Of a stretch of 64,000 nucleotides of DNA, positions 52,178-60,719 are shown piece by piece. The position numbers and the translations under genes are program-made. The stretch is from assembly GCA_963837585.1 (NCBI GenBank), contig CAWINX010000003.1, positions 806,001 to 870,000 on the forward strand. The letters are read 5' to 3'. The notes below the pieces were generated by a model. It ran no database searches. It was not told where the DNA came from and saw only the letters and a program-made list of their open reading frames with translations. Position 1 is the stretch's first letter, and each line of letters begins with the position of its first letter. Origin of the DNA: CAWINX01 sp963837585 (GTDB taxonomy: Bacteria; Actinomycetota; Thermoleophilia; Solirubrobacterales; 70-9).

Positions 52178-52897
52178 ATGCCAGCCAGTCGCAGCTATGA
52201 CCGCGCTCCCGCGGATATCCGGCCGGTCACGATCGACCCCGGGTTCGTCGCCACCGCCGACGGCTCGGCGCTGATCTCGATCGGCAAGACGCGGGTGATC
52301 TGCACCGCCTCGGTCAGCGACTCTGTCCCACGCTGGATGCAGGGTCGGGGCAAGGGCTGGGTGACTGCCGAGTACGCGATGCTGCCCGCCTCCACCGGGG
52401 ACCGCAAGGCGCGCGACGTCTCGCGGGGCAAGCAGGACGGGCGCGGGGTGGAGATTCAGCGGCTGATCGGTCGCTCACTGCGGGTCGTCGTCGACTTCGA
52501 GGCGATGGGCGAGCGCAGCGTCTATGTCGATTGCGACGTCCTCCAGGCCGACGGGGGCACCCGCTGCGCGGCGATCACCGGCGGTTACGTGGCGCTGCGG
52601 CTGGCCTTCCAGAAGCTGCTCGACGCCAGGGAGATCGAGGCGATGCCGCTTACCGGGTCGGTGGCGGCGATCAGCGTCGGCATGGTCGACGGCCGGGCGC
52701 TGTGCGACCTCGACTACGTTGAGGACTCGACCGCCGAGGTCGACGCGAACGTGGTGATGACCGGCGACGGGGGATTGGTCGAGGTGCAGGCGACCGCTGA
52801 GCGGACGCCGCTCTCCCGCGCCTCGCTCGACGAGCTGCTCGGATTGGCCGAGACGGGGATATCCCGCCTGCGGGAGGTGCAGGAGCGGGTCGATTGA
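52178..52897 (+). CDS. rph: Ribonuclease PH
   Basis: Phosphorolytic 3' trimming of tRNA precursors. The 239-residue protein shows YDRAPADIRPVTIDPGF, GSALISIGKTRVICTASV, WVTAEYAMLPASTGDR, EIQRLIGRSLR, DCDVLQADGGTRCAAITGGYVAL and CDLDYVEDSTAEVDANVVMT, the standard phosphate-binding and catalytic segments including the GTR triplet. It overlaps rdgB by 4 bp (ATTGA), forming the common rph-rdgB pair. Confidence 0.95.
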   Translation: MPASRSYDRAPADIRPVTIDPGFVATADGSALISIGKTRVICTASVSDSVPRWMQGRGKGWVTAEYAMLPASTGDRKARDVSRGKQDGRGVEIQRLIGRSLRVVVDFEAMGERSVYVDCDVLQADGGTRCAAITGGYVALRLAFQKLLDAREIEAMPLTGSVAAISVGMVDGRALCDLDYVEDSTAEVDANVVMTGDGGLVEVQATAERTPLSRASLDELLGLAETGISRLREVQERVD

Positions 52898-53511
52898 CGA
52901 CGCCCGGCGCCGGTTACGTGGTCGCCACGCGCAACTCTCACAAGCTGCGCGAGCTGGCCGAGATACTGCCCGGGGTGGAGCTGAGCGCTCTGCCGCCCGA
53001 AGTCCAGTTGCCTCCCGAGGACGGGGACAGCTTTGTCGCAAACGCCCTGATCAAGGCGAGGGCCGCGCACGCCGCCACCGGCCTGGCATCGATTGCAGAC
53101 GACTCCGGAATCACGGCGATGGCGCTTGACGGCCGCCCCGGCGTCTATTCCGCCCGCTACGCCGGCGAGGGGGCGAGCGACGAGGAGAACCTCGCCAAGC
53201 TCTTGCGCGAGGTCGCCGCGGCCGGCGAGGATCGCCGCGCCGCCTACGTCTGCGTAATCGCCCTGGTCGGCGAGGGCGGCGAGGAGCTGACCTTCGAGGG
53301 GCGTTGCGAGGGCCGGCTGATCATGGATCCTCGTGGCGACGGCGGCTTCGGCTACGACCCCGCCTTCGTCCCCGACGACACCGGCCCCGGCGACGAGCGG
53401 ACGATGGCGGAGTTGAGCCCGGGCGAGAAGAATGCGATCAGCCACCGCGGCCGGGCCGTGCGCCTGCTCGCCGATCATCTCGGCCTCCCCTCGCCTGGGA
53501 CCGCGCAATGA
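52894..53511 (+). CDS. rdgB: XTP/dITP pyrophosphatase (RdgB/HAM1)
   Basis: House-cleaning hydrolase for non-canonical purine nucleotides. The 205-residue protein has VVATRNSHKLRELAEIL (SxxNK-type loop), ADDSGITAMALDGRPGVYSARYAG, and FGYDPAFVPD with MAELSPGEKNAISHRGRA, all conserved. TTG start at 52894. The stop overlaps the ATG of the CDF transporter (ATGA). Confidence 0.94.
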   Translation: MTTPGAGYVVATRNSHKLRELAEILPGVELSALPPEVQLPPEDGDSFVANALIKARAAHAATGLASIADDSGITAMALDGRPGVYSARYAGEGASDEENLAKLLREVAAAGEDRRAAYVCVIALVGEGGEELTFEGRCEGRLIMDPRGDGGFGYDPAFVPDDTGPGDERTMAELSPGEKNAISHRGRAVRLLADHLGLPSPGTAQ

Positions 53512-54416
53512 TCCGCACCAAGAGCGGCGCGGCGGCGCTCTCGATCGCATCCAACGCGGTCCTGATCGCGATCAAGCTCGCCGCCGGGGCGATTACCGGC
53601 TCGATCGCGATCCTCACCGAGGCCGTCCACTCGCTGATCGACCTGATCGCCTCGGTCGTCGCCTTCGTCTCGGTCCGCAAGGCCGACGAGCCGGCTGACG
53701 CCGAGCATCCGTACGGGCACGAAAAGGTCGAGAACCTCGCCGCCGCCGCCGAGGGCGTCCTGATCCTGCTCGGCGCGGGGATCATCGTCTACGAGGCGAC
53801 CCATCGGTTGGTCGTCGGCGCCACCGTTCAGAGCCTCGGGGTCGGCATCGCGGTTATGGGCGTCTCCGTGGTCGCCGATCTCGGCGTTTCGACTGTGCTC
53901 TCGCGCCGGGCCAAGGCGGAAGACTCGGCGGCGCTGGAGGGCGACGCGGCTCACCTGCGCACCGACGCGCTCACCTCGCTGGGCGTCCTCGTCGGCCTCG
54001 CCATCGTCAAGGTCACCGGCAACGCCGCCTTCGACTCGATCACGGCGCTCGTCGTCGCCGCGGTGATCGTCGTCGCGGGGCTGCGGATCCTCAGGCGTTC
54101 CTCCGGCGTCCTGGTCGACGAGGCGCTGCCGGCGGCGGAGATGGACAGGATCGAGGCCGCGATCGCCGCGGCGCGGACCGCCGAGGTGGCCGGGTACCAC
54201 AAGCTGCGTGCCCGCCGCGCCGGCGCCCGCCGCTATATCGACCTCCACGTCCAGTACCGCTCCGGCACCAGCCTCGAGCGCGCCCACGAGCTGGCCCACC
54301 GAATGCGCGACGAGATCGAGGCAGAGATCCCCCGCGCCGAGGTCTTGATCCACGTCGAGCCGGAGACCTCGTTTCGGGATCCGGACGGCGAAAGCGGCCC
54401 CTACCGCGCCGGCTAG
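53508..54416 (+). CDS. Cation diffusion facilitator (CDF) metal exporter
   Basis: A 302-residue proton-coupled divalent-metal exporter. Six membrane helices can be traced; the metal site has HSLID in TM2 (EAVHSLIDLIASVVAF) and HLRTD in TM5 (DAAHLRTDALTSLGV). The C-terminal cytoplasmic domain (RARRAGARRYIDLHVQYRSGTSLERAHELAHRMRDEIEAEIPRAEVLIHVEPE) is the dimerisation ferredoxin-like fold. HD/D arrangement HxxxD in TM2 hints at Zn/Fe/Mn breadth; the metal is not certain. Start overlaps rdgB, so it belongs to that operon. Confidence 0.9.
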   Translation: MIRTKSGAAALSIASNAVLIAIKLAAGAITGSIAILTEAVHSLIDLIASVVAFVSVRKADEPADAEHPYGHEKVENLAAAAEGVLILLGAGIIVYEATHRLVVGATVQSLGVGIAVMGVSVVADLGVSTVLSRRAKAEDSAALEGDAAHLRTDALTSLGVLVGLAIVKVTGNAAFDSITALVVAAVIVVAGLRILRRSSGVLVDEALPAAEMDRIEAAIAAARTAEVAGYHKLRARRAGARRYIDLHVQYRSGTSLERAHELAHRMRDEIEAEIPRAEVLIHVEPETSFRDPDGESGPYRAG

Positions 54417-54424
54417 ATAACCAT

Positions 54425-54574
54425 CTAGGGACTCGGCAGCAGATTGACCGCGGCGGCTAGGCCGACCGCGCCGACCGTGACCGAGTAGCCGGTGTAGCCG
54501 CTCACCGCGAACAGCACTACGGCGATCGCGCAGATGACGACGACGGTGATCCAGGAGGCGCGGGCAAGCGACAC
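54425..54574 (-). CDS. Small two-helix membrane protein
   Basis: Forty-nine residues from GTG 54574: SLARASWITVVVICAIAVVLFAVSGYTGYSVTVGAVGLAAAVNLLP, two hydrophobic segments separated by a short turn. No family is recognised. It is convergent with the CDF gene and divergent from the Roadblock gene. The base composition and regular codon use support translation, but nothing indicates function. Confidence 0.5.
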   Translation of the reverse strand: MSLARASWITVVVICAIAVVLFAVSGYTGYSVTVGAVGLAAAVNLLPSP

Positions 54575-54593
54575 GCCCGGTATTTTGGCCGAG

Positions 54594-54968
54594 ATGCCCG
54601 ACGGTGACTCTTCAGAGGTCGTTTCCGGCGAAGCCGCCGAGGGTGCACTCGCCTTCCTCGCCGAGATGTCGCCGGACCTGCGCGGCGGCGCGATCCTTGA
54701 CTCCGACGGCGCCGTGCTGGCCGCGAGTGGGCAGCCGGACCGCTGGGGAGAGGACGTCGCCGCGTTGCTCGAGGTCGCCGACCGGGCGGACGAGGAGCCG
54801 GCCGAGCAGGTCCACATCGCCACCGAGCAGGGCGAGGTCTTCGCGCTGCGCCATGCCGGGCTCGCCGCGGTCGCGGTGACCGAGCGCTTCGCCCTCGCCT
54901 CGCTGATGTTCTTCGACATGCGCCAGACGTTGCGCGACCTCGCCGCCGGCGGGAACGGGGCCGGCTGA
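54594..54968 (+). CDS. Roadblock/LC7-domain protein
   Basis: A 124-residue protein with the Roadblock fold: AEMSPDLRGGAILDSDGAVLAASG (first strands), a central helix (DVAALLEVADRADEE) and the HIATEQGEVFALRHAGLAAVAVTERFALASLMFFDMRQTLRDL C-terminal half. Bacterial members work with small Ras-like GTPases (MglB-like) or are stand-alone; no GTPase gene is adjacent. The stop overlaps the ATG of the next small gene. Confidence 0.75.
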   Translation: MPDGDSSEVVSGEAAEGALAFLAEMSPDLRGGAILDSDGAVLAASGQPDRWGEDVAALLEVADRADEEPAEQVHIATEQGEVFALRHAGLAAVAVTERFALASLMFFDMRQTLRDLAAGGNGAG

Positions 54969-55192
54969 TGCCCCCCAAGCCACACCGCATCCTGCTCGAC
55001 CGCGTCTCCGGCTACGCCGACGAGGCCGCCGCCTACATGCGCCGCCGCCGGGTCGCGCGTCGCCCCTTCGCTCGCCTCTACTACCCCGGCGGTCGCAGCG
55101 GCGACCACGCGGCCGACTCGGTGGCGGGGGGCGAGCTGTTCGTCGCCGCGGGGCGCCTGATCGAGGTCGCCGGGAAGCGGCCCAAGCCATGA
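54968..55192 (+). CDS. Small basic protein
   Basis: A 74-residue protein with a high content of Arg, Tyr and Ala (SGYADEAAAYMRRRRVARRPFARLYYPGG). No domain recognised. The ATG overlaps the Roadblock stop and its own stop overlaps the tldD ATG (ATGA), so it is in one operon with tldD-tldE and the Roadblock gene. Confidence 0.6.
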   Translation: MPPKPHRILLDRVSGYADEAAAYMRRRRVARRPFARLYYPGGRSGDHAADSVAGGELFVAAGRLIEVAGKRPKP

Positions 55193-56571
55193 GCTTGATC
55201 GAGCCCGCGGTCGCCGAGCGCGTCCTCGCCCGGGCACTCGCCTCCGGTGGCGAGTTCGCCGAGGTCTTCGCGGAGCGCCGTGGCGGGCTCTCGATCTCGA
55301 TCGACGAGTCGCGGATCGAGGCGGTGCAGTCGGGCGCCGAGGAGGGGGCCGGGGTGCGAGTCCTCAGCAACGGCACCACCTACTTCGCCCACGTCGACGG
55401 CCTCGACCCCGCCGACCTCGAGCGCGCTGCGGGCGAGGCCGCCTCGGCATTGCGGGGCGAGCGGGCGCAGCCGCGCCCGCTGCGCGCCGTCGCCACCACT
55501 CCACAGCCGATCGAACGCCGCCCCGAGGACGTCCCCGCCGAGCGCAAGGCGGAGCTGCTGCGGGAGCTCGACGAGCGCGGCCGCACACAGGGCGGCGAGG
55601 TCGTCCAGTTCTCTGCCTCCTACGCCGAGGCGCGTCGTCAGGTCACCGTCGCCAACTCCGACGGGCTCTTCAGCGGCGACGATCGCACCCGGGTGCGGCT
55701 TGGCGCCCAGGCCGTCGCTCGCCGCGCCGAGGTGGTCGAGACCGGTTTCGAGACGCTCGGCGCCCATCGCGGCTTCGAGCTGCTCGACGGCGACCCGGCT
55801 CGGATCGCCGAGGCGGCGGCGCGCAAGGCGCTGACCCTGCTCGACGCCGATCCCGCCCCCGCCGGGACGATGCCGGTCGTGGTCGGCGGCGGCTTCGGCG
55901 GCGTCCTCTTCCACGAGATGACCGGACACGGGCTCGAGGCCGACCACGTCCAAAAGGGCGCCAGCGTCTATGCGGGCAAGCTCGGCGAGCAGGTTGCTCA
56001 GCCGCTGCTCAGCGCCTATGACGACGGTCGCCTTCCGGGCGAGTGGGGGAGCGGCGCGATCGACGACGAGGGCGCTCCCTGTCAGAAGACGCTGGTGATC
56101 GAGGACGGCCGCCTCACCTCGTTCCTCTACGACCGCATTCGCGCCGACCGCGATGGCGTCGCTTCGACCGGCAACGGGCGGCGCGAGAGCTTCCGCCACC
56201 TACCGATCCCGCGCATGACCAACACCTACATCGCCCCCGGCGATGCCAAGCCGGAGGCGATGATCGCCGAGGTCGAGAAGGGCTTCTACGCCGTCTCCTT
56301 CGCCGGCGGTCAGGTCGACCCCGCGACCGGGGACTTCGTCTTCGGCGTCTCCGAGGGCTACCTGATCGAGGGCGGCCGGGTGACCAAGCCGTGTCGCGGC
56401 GCGACCCTGGTCGGCAATTGCCTCGATGCCCTCACTGCGATCGACGCGGTCGGCGACGACTTCGAGATGAAGACCGGCTTTTGCGGCAAGGGCGGTCAGA
56501 AAGTTCCGGTCGGCACCGGCCAGGGCCACGTGCGGATCGGCGCTCTGACCGTGGGGGGGACGCAGGTTTGA
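55189..56571 (+). CDS. tldD: TldD metalloprotease subunit
   Basis: Partner of TldE in a heterodimeric metalloprotease that digests unfolded peptides and, in some bacteria, matures modified peptides. The 460-residue protein has the zinc motif HEMTGHGLEADHV (HExxxH) and downstream GEWGSGAIDDEGAPCQKTLVIEDGRL, all features of TldD. Start ATG 55189. The next gene overlaps by 4 bp. No RiPP precursor is obvious nearby. Confidence 0.93.
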   Translation: MSLIEPAVAERVLARALASGGEFAEVFAERRGGLSISIDESRIEAVQSGAEEGAGVRVLSNGTTYFAHVDGLDPADLERAAGEAASALRGERAQPRPLRAVATTPQPIERRPEDVPAERKAELLRELDERGRTQGGEVVQFSASYAEARRQVTVANSDGLFSGDDRTRVRLGAQAVARRAEVVETGFETLGAHRGFELLDGDPARIAEAAARKALTLLDADPAPAGTMPVVVGGGFGGVLFHEMTGHGLEADHVQKGASVYAGKLGEQVAQPLLSAYDDGRLPGEWGSGAIDDEGAPCQKTLVIEDGRLTSFLYDRIRADRDGVASTGNGRRESFRHLPIPRMTNTYIAPGDAKPEAMIAEVEKGFYAVSFAGGQVDPATGDFVFGVSEGYLIEGGRVTKPCRGATLVGNCLDALTAIDAVGDDFEMKTGFCGKGGQKVPVGTGQGHVRIGALTVGGTQV

Positions 56572-57923
56572 ACGAGCTTGGCGAGGTGGCGAGGCGCGCC
56601 GTCGAGGCGACGCTCGGGGCGGGAGCCGGCGATGCCGAGGCCTACGTCGCCGAGGACGCGGGCCGCGAGGTGCGGGTCCACGACGGCGCGGTCGAGAGCC
56701 TGACCGCCGCCACTCAGCGCGGGGTCGGGGTGCGAGCCTGGATCGGCGGACGGGTCGGCTACGCCTATGGCACCGACCTGACCGAGGCGGGGGTCGGGGC
56801 GATCGCCGCCCGGGCGGCCGAGGCGGCGAAGGTCTCCGACGAAGACGAGTTCGCGGGCCCACCTCGCCTCGACGGAACGGTGCCGGACCTCGACGGTCTC
56901 CGCGACCCCTCGATCGACGAGTGGTCGGCGGGCGAGGTCGCCGAGCTGGCGCTCGCGGTCGAGCGAGCGGCGCTTGAGGCGGATTCGCGGATCGGCGGAA
57001 TCGAGCAGGCCGTCTATGCCGACTCCTCCGAGCGCGTCGCGATCGCCTCCTCGGTCGGCCTCGCCGCCGCGTATGAGGCCTCCAGCTGTTACGCCTATCT
57101 GCAGGCGCTGGCCGAGGGAGACGGGGGGAAGGAGACCGGCCTGGGCTTTGGCCTGTCCCGGGGGCCGGCCGGCCTCGACCCGGCCGCGATCGGCCGCGAG
57201 GGGGCCGAGCGCGCCGTCTCGATGATCGGCGCCGGCAAGCCCACCTCGCGCTCCTGCCCGGTTGTCCTCGACCCCACCGTCGCCGCCAGCTTCGCCGGCT
57301 TGATCGGCGGCGTGCTGTGCGCGGACGCGGTGCAGCGCGGTCGCTCCCCGTTCGCCGAGCGGCTCGGCGACGAGGTCGCCGGCGAAGCGCTGGTTCTGCA
57401 CGACGACGGCCTCGACCCCGAGGGGCTCGCCTCGGGCTCGTTCGACGGAGAGGGCGTTTCGCGACGGCGCACCGCCCTGATCGAGGGCGGCAGGCTGCGC
57501 GCCTTCCTCCACGACACCTACACCGGGCGCCGCGCCGGCGCCGCCTCGACCGGCAGCGCCGGGCGCGCCGGCTACCGGTCCCAGCCGGCTGTCGCGGCTT
57601 CCAACTTGATCGTCGCCCCGGGGTCGCTCTCGTTCGAGGAACTGCTCGCAGAGGCTGGAGGAGGCGTTTACGTCACCGACGTCGCCGGCCTGCACTCCGG
57701 CGTCAACCCGGTTTCCGGCGTCTTCTCGGTCGGCGCCTCGGGTCGCGAAATCGCCGACGGCGAGCTCGGCGCCCCGGTGCGCGAATTCACGATCGCCGGC
57801 GACCTCGTCTCGATGTTGCGCGCCGTGCGTGGCGCAGGCGTGGAGGCACGCTGGGTCCCGTTCGGGGGGTCGGTCAAGACGCCGCCGCTGCTGGTCGGCG
57901 AGATGACCGTCAGCGGTTCCTGA
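56568..57923 (+). CDS. pmbA: TldE/PmbA subunit
   Basis: Non-metal partner of TldD, 451 residues. It has the same fold but lacks the HExxxH motif, as expected. Conserved stretches are RSCPVVLDPTVAASFAGLIGGVLCADAVQRGRSPFAERLGDEVAGEALVLHDDGLDPEGLAS, FDGEGVSRRRTALIEGGRLRAFLHDTYT and VAGLHSGVNPVSGVFSVGASG. TTG at 56568 overlaps the tldD stop (TTTGA). Confidence 0.9.
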   Translation: MNELGEVARRAVEATLGAGAGDAEAYVAEDAGREVRVHDGAVESLTAATQRGVGVRAWIGGRVGYAYGTDLTEAGVGAIAARAAEAAKVSDEDEFAGPPRLDGTVPDLDGLRDPSIDEWSAGEVAELALAVERAALEADSRIGGIEQAVYADSSERVAIASSVGLAAAYEASSCYAYLQALAEGDGGKETGLGFGLSRGPAGLDPAAIGREGAERAVSMIGAGKPTSRSCPVVLDPTVAASFAGLIGGVLCADAVQRGRSPFAERLGDEVAGEALVLHDDGLDPEGLASGSFDGEGVSRRRTALIEGGRLRAFLHDTYTGRRAGAASTGSAGRAGYRSQPAVAASNLIVAPGSLSFEELLAEAGGGVYVTDVAGLHSGVNPVSGVFSVGASGREIADGELGAPVREFTIAGDLVSMLRAVRGAGVEARWVPFGGSVKTPPLLVGEMTVSGS

Positions 57924-57996
57924 CCCCCTAGGCGTGAGTCAGCCGAGCCCACTGTTAGATTGCGGCCGTCTTCAAACACCGAGGAGGAGCTTCGAC

Positions 57997-58275
57997 GTGA
58001 CTAAGGCTGAGTTTCTGGACCAACTGGCGAGCGATGAGCGGCTGGGTAGCAAGAAGGCCGCCGGCGACGCCGTCGACGCCGTGCTGGACACGATCACCAA
58101 CGTGCTGAGCGGAGGCGGCGAGGTCAACTTCACCGGCTTCGGCAAGTTCCACGTCGCCGAGCGCGGCCCGCGCCAGGGGGTCAACCCCCGCACCGGCGAG
58201 CGAATCACGATCCCGGGCGGCAAGGTGCCGCGCTTCTCCGCCGGCTCGGCGCTGAAGACCAAGGTCAAAGGCTGA
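57997..58275 (+). CDS. HU-family nucleoid DNA-binding protein
   Basis: A 92-residue dimeric architectural protein: TKAEFLDQLASDERLGSKKAAGDAVDAVLDTITNVL (helical base), VNFTGFGKFHVAERGPRQGVNPRTGERITIPGGKVPRFSAGSALK (beta arm with the flexible GVNPRTGE tip and the proline that intercalates DNA). GTG 57997 is the start, since GAGGAGG lies 10 bp upstream and a TTAGAT hexamer precedes it as a likely -10 element. The longer open frame is not supported. Confidence 0.9.
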   Translation: MTKAEFLDQLASDERLGSKKAAGDAVDAVLDTITNVLSGGGEVNFTGFGKFHVAERGPRQGVNPRTGERITIPGGKVPRFSAGSALKTKVKG

Positions 58276-58282
58276 GTTAGCC

Positions 58283-59177
58283 CTGAAGCCTTTTGCGGAT
58301 CGGCTCGCGGCGCTCGTAGATGAGCGCCGCAGCCAGATCTGCCTAGGCCTCGACCCCGACCCGGCGAAGCTGGGCCCGGAGGGCGAGGCCGCCGCGGCCG
58401 GCGCCGAAGACGCGCCGGCCGCTTTGCGTGCGGGGGCTGCGGTCGCGGCCCACTGCCTGGCGTTGATCGAGCGGGCCGGGCCGGCCTGCGTCGCGGTCAA
58501 GCCCCAGCTCGCCTGCTTCGAGCGCCTCGGCCCGCCCGGCTGGGCGGCGCTCGAGGAGGTCTGTGAGGCGGCGCGGGGGGCGGGGCTGCTGGTGGTTGCG
58601 GACGGCAAGCGGGGGGACGTTCCGGTCACCGCCGCCGCCTACGCGCAGGCCCTGGTCGGCGAGACACCGACGCCCTGGGGGGCGGTCTCCGGCCTTGGGG
58701 CCGACGCCTTCACCGCCAACCCGCTGCTCGGCGCCGATGCCCTGGAGCCGCTGGTCGACGCCGCCGCCGCGAGCGGGGCGGGGGTCTTCGCGTTGGTTCG
58801 CACCAGCAATCCCGGGGCCGCCGACCTCCAGGACCTGCCCGCTCCCGAGCGGCCCCTGCACGAGCGGCTCGCCGTCCTGGTCGACGAGCTCTCGGAGTCG
58901 CCTCCTCGGCGAGGGCGGCCTCAGCGGCATGGGGGCGGTGACGGGCGCGACCGAGCCCGAGCACCTGGCCCGACTCCGCGAGCTGATGCCGCGCTCGATC
59001 TTCCTGATCCCCGGGGTCGGCGCGCAGGGCGGGCGGCCGGAGTTGCTCGGCGCGGCGTTTACGGCGGGACCCGCTTCCGGGCTGGTGGCGGCGTCTCGCG
59101 GCATCGCCGCCGACCCCGACCCCGAGGCCGCCGCGGAGCGCCTGCGGGACGCCGTTTGGGAGATTTCGACCAGGTAA
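58283..59177 (+). CDS. pyrF: Orotidine-5'-phosphate decarboxylase, frameshifted, start unclear
   Basis: Last step of UMP synthesis. The barrel shows CLGLDPDPAKLGPEG, VKPQLACFERLGPPG (phosphate and substrate residues), VVADGKRGDVPVTAAAYAQAL (catalytic D-x-K-R-x-D) and, after one extra base near 58903, LGEGGLSGMGAVTGAT and IFLIPGVGAQGG. Corrected length is 297 residues, the type found in mycobacteria. No ATG, GTG or TTG occurs in frame between 58283 and 58424; CTG 58283 would give a complete protein, or an indel hides the start. It follows the HU gene by 7 bp. Confidence 0.85.
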
Positions 59178-59234
59178 AAGCGCTCTGAGCGGCTATACGA
59201 TCAGCGACGCTCATCCGATTTTCCGGTCCGTCCC

Positions 59235-59552
59235 ATGCAGAAACGTTCCACAGCTCCCGCTCGGGCCGTTGCCCTGGTCGCCCTTGTGGCGGCCTTCCTG
59301 GTGCTGATCGTCGTAGTCGCAAACTCGCTCGGTGGCGGAAGCTCGACCGGTCCCGGGACGACTTCTTCGAGCAAGACGACGACCCAGAAGAAGAGAAAGG
59401 TCCCGACCAAGGCGGTCTACGTGGTTCAGAGCGGCGACACGCTCACCTCGATCGCCCACAAGACCGGCGTCTCCGTAGTGCGGATCCAGGACCTCAACCC
59501 GAACGTCGACCCGCAGATCCTGATCTCGGGAGAGAAACTGAAATTGCGGTGA
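59235..59552 (+). CDS. LysM-domain membrane-anchored protein
   Basis: A 105-residue protein with a membrane anchor (VALVALVAAFLVLIVVVANSL), a Ser/Thr/Gly linker and one LysM domain (YVVQSGDTLTSIAHKTGVSVVRIQDLNPNVDPQILISGEKLKLR) that should bind N-acetylglucosamine in peptidoglycan. The stop TGA overlaps the GTG start of the next gene (GTGA), a D,D-carboxypeptidase, so the two probably act together in cell-wall maintenance. Confidence 0.88.
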   Translation: MQKRSTAPARAVALVALVAAFLVLIVVVANSLGGGSSTGPGTTSSSKTTTQKKRKVPTKAVYVVQSGDTLTSIAHKTGVSVVRIQDLNPNVDPQILISGEKLKLR

Positions 59553-60664
59553 GTCGCAATCGCCATTCGGGGCGTTTCTGCTCGCCGCGATGCATCGCCC
59601 TGGCCGCGGGTCCTGTCGCTGCAGGGGACCCCCCACCCCCTGCGGTAGCTAAAGCTTCCTCGGGGGTGGGACCCCCTACAGCGCCACCCGCGGCAAGGGC
59701 GCCGGCGCCTCCCAAGCTCGAGGCCCGCGCCTGGGCGCTGGTCGATGCTCGCAGCGGCAGGGTGCTTGTACTCCCACGCGGGCGACACGCCGCCTACCGG
59801 TGGCCAGCACGACGAAGCTGATGACTGCGTATGTCGCGCTGCGGGATCTGCCGCTCGATCGGATCGTGCGGGCCGTCTCGCTACCGGCCGACCTACGGCG
59901 AGTCGCTGCTCGGGTTGAGGCGGGGGCAGCGGATCAGCGTGCGCGACCTCCTCTATGGGCTGATCCTGCGCAGTGGTAACGATGCCGCCTACGACCTCGC
60001 CCGGGCGGCCGCGGGCTCGGAGGCGGGGTTCGTCAGGGAGATGAATTTGCACGCCGCGGCTCTGGGTCTTGCCGACACCCATTTCGCCAACCCGATCGGC
60101 CTCGACCAGGCCGGCAATTACTCCAGCGCCATGGACCTGACGACGCTGACCCGGCGCCTGTTGCGCATTCCCCTCTTCGCCCGGATCGCCGCCTCCCGCC
60201 ACGCCGTCCTCAACAGCCTTCATCCGCGGCGGCGGATCGCCTCCGTCAACGCACTGCTGCGGATGGCCCCCTGGGTCAATGGCGTGAAGACCGGCCACAC
60301 GCTGGGGGCCCGGTTCGTCCTGGTCGGCGCCGGCCGGCGCAAGAATGTCGAGTTGATCGCCGCGGTCGTCGGCGCTGAGACCGACGAGGATCGCTTCGAG
60401 GGCGCACTCGACCTCCTCGACTACGGGTTCTCCCTCTACCCGCGACCCGCTTCGATCCGTCCCGGCCGGGCGATCCCGATCGCCGCGACTCGCCTCCGGG
60501 CGGGGCCGGTGATCAGTCGGGCTGATGTCATTGATCGGACAGGCGATGCCGCTTCCCGCCAGGCGATCCCCATCGGTGTCGGCGCGTTCGTGATACTGAT
60601 TGCAGCAGCGCTCCTGTGGCGCCGACGGCGCCGCCGAACCGAAGGAGAGGAAACGATCCGGTGA
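59549..60664 (+). CDS. dacA: D-alanyl-D-alanine carboxypeptidase (DacA-like) with inserted repeat, several indels
   Basis: Trims peptidoglycan peptides. The three active-site motifs are SxxK (ASTTKLMTA, in a second frame near 59815), SGN (LRSGNDAAYDLA) and KTG (NGVKTGHTLGA). The frame changes near 59770, 59798 and 59880; after each, the homologous sequence continues, so the gene looks intact apart from sequencing indels. Residues 20-47 of the opening frame come from the 84-bp palindromic repeat. The C-terminus has a membrane helix (GVGAFVILIAAALLW) and a basic tail. GTG 59549 overlaps the upstream stop. The N-terminal signal sequence is hard to read because of the indels. Confidence 0.75.
59606..59689 (+). 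repeat. 84-bp palindromic coding repeat, copy 1 (inside dacA)
   Basis: Identical at 83 of 84 positions to 62938-63021. G-rich and C-rich halves form an imperfect palindrome around TAGCTAAAGCTT; the outer arms are GGGTCC...GGGG and CCCC...CCACCC. The dacA frame translates it as a 28-residue Pro/Ala-rich stretch starting AGPVAAGD and ending GPPTAPP. The other two plus-strand frames contain stops. Confidence 0.85.
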
Positions 60665-60719
60665 GTCGCGAGGAGAGGCGAGGAGAAGACCGGCGTAGCC
60701 GGGTCGAGGGGGTCGCCGG

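Noticed and set aside
59549..59900. Programmed frameshifting or pseudogene in dacA and other broken genes
   Set aside because: No slippery heptamer with a downstream pseudoknot is evident, and the same type of error occurs in many unrelated genes including essential ones. Sequencing indels explain all cases more simply.
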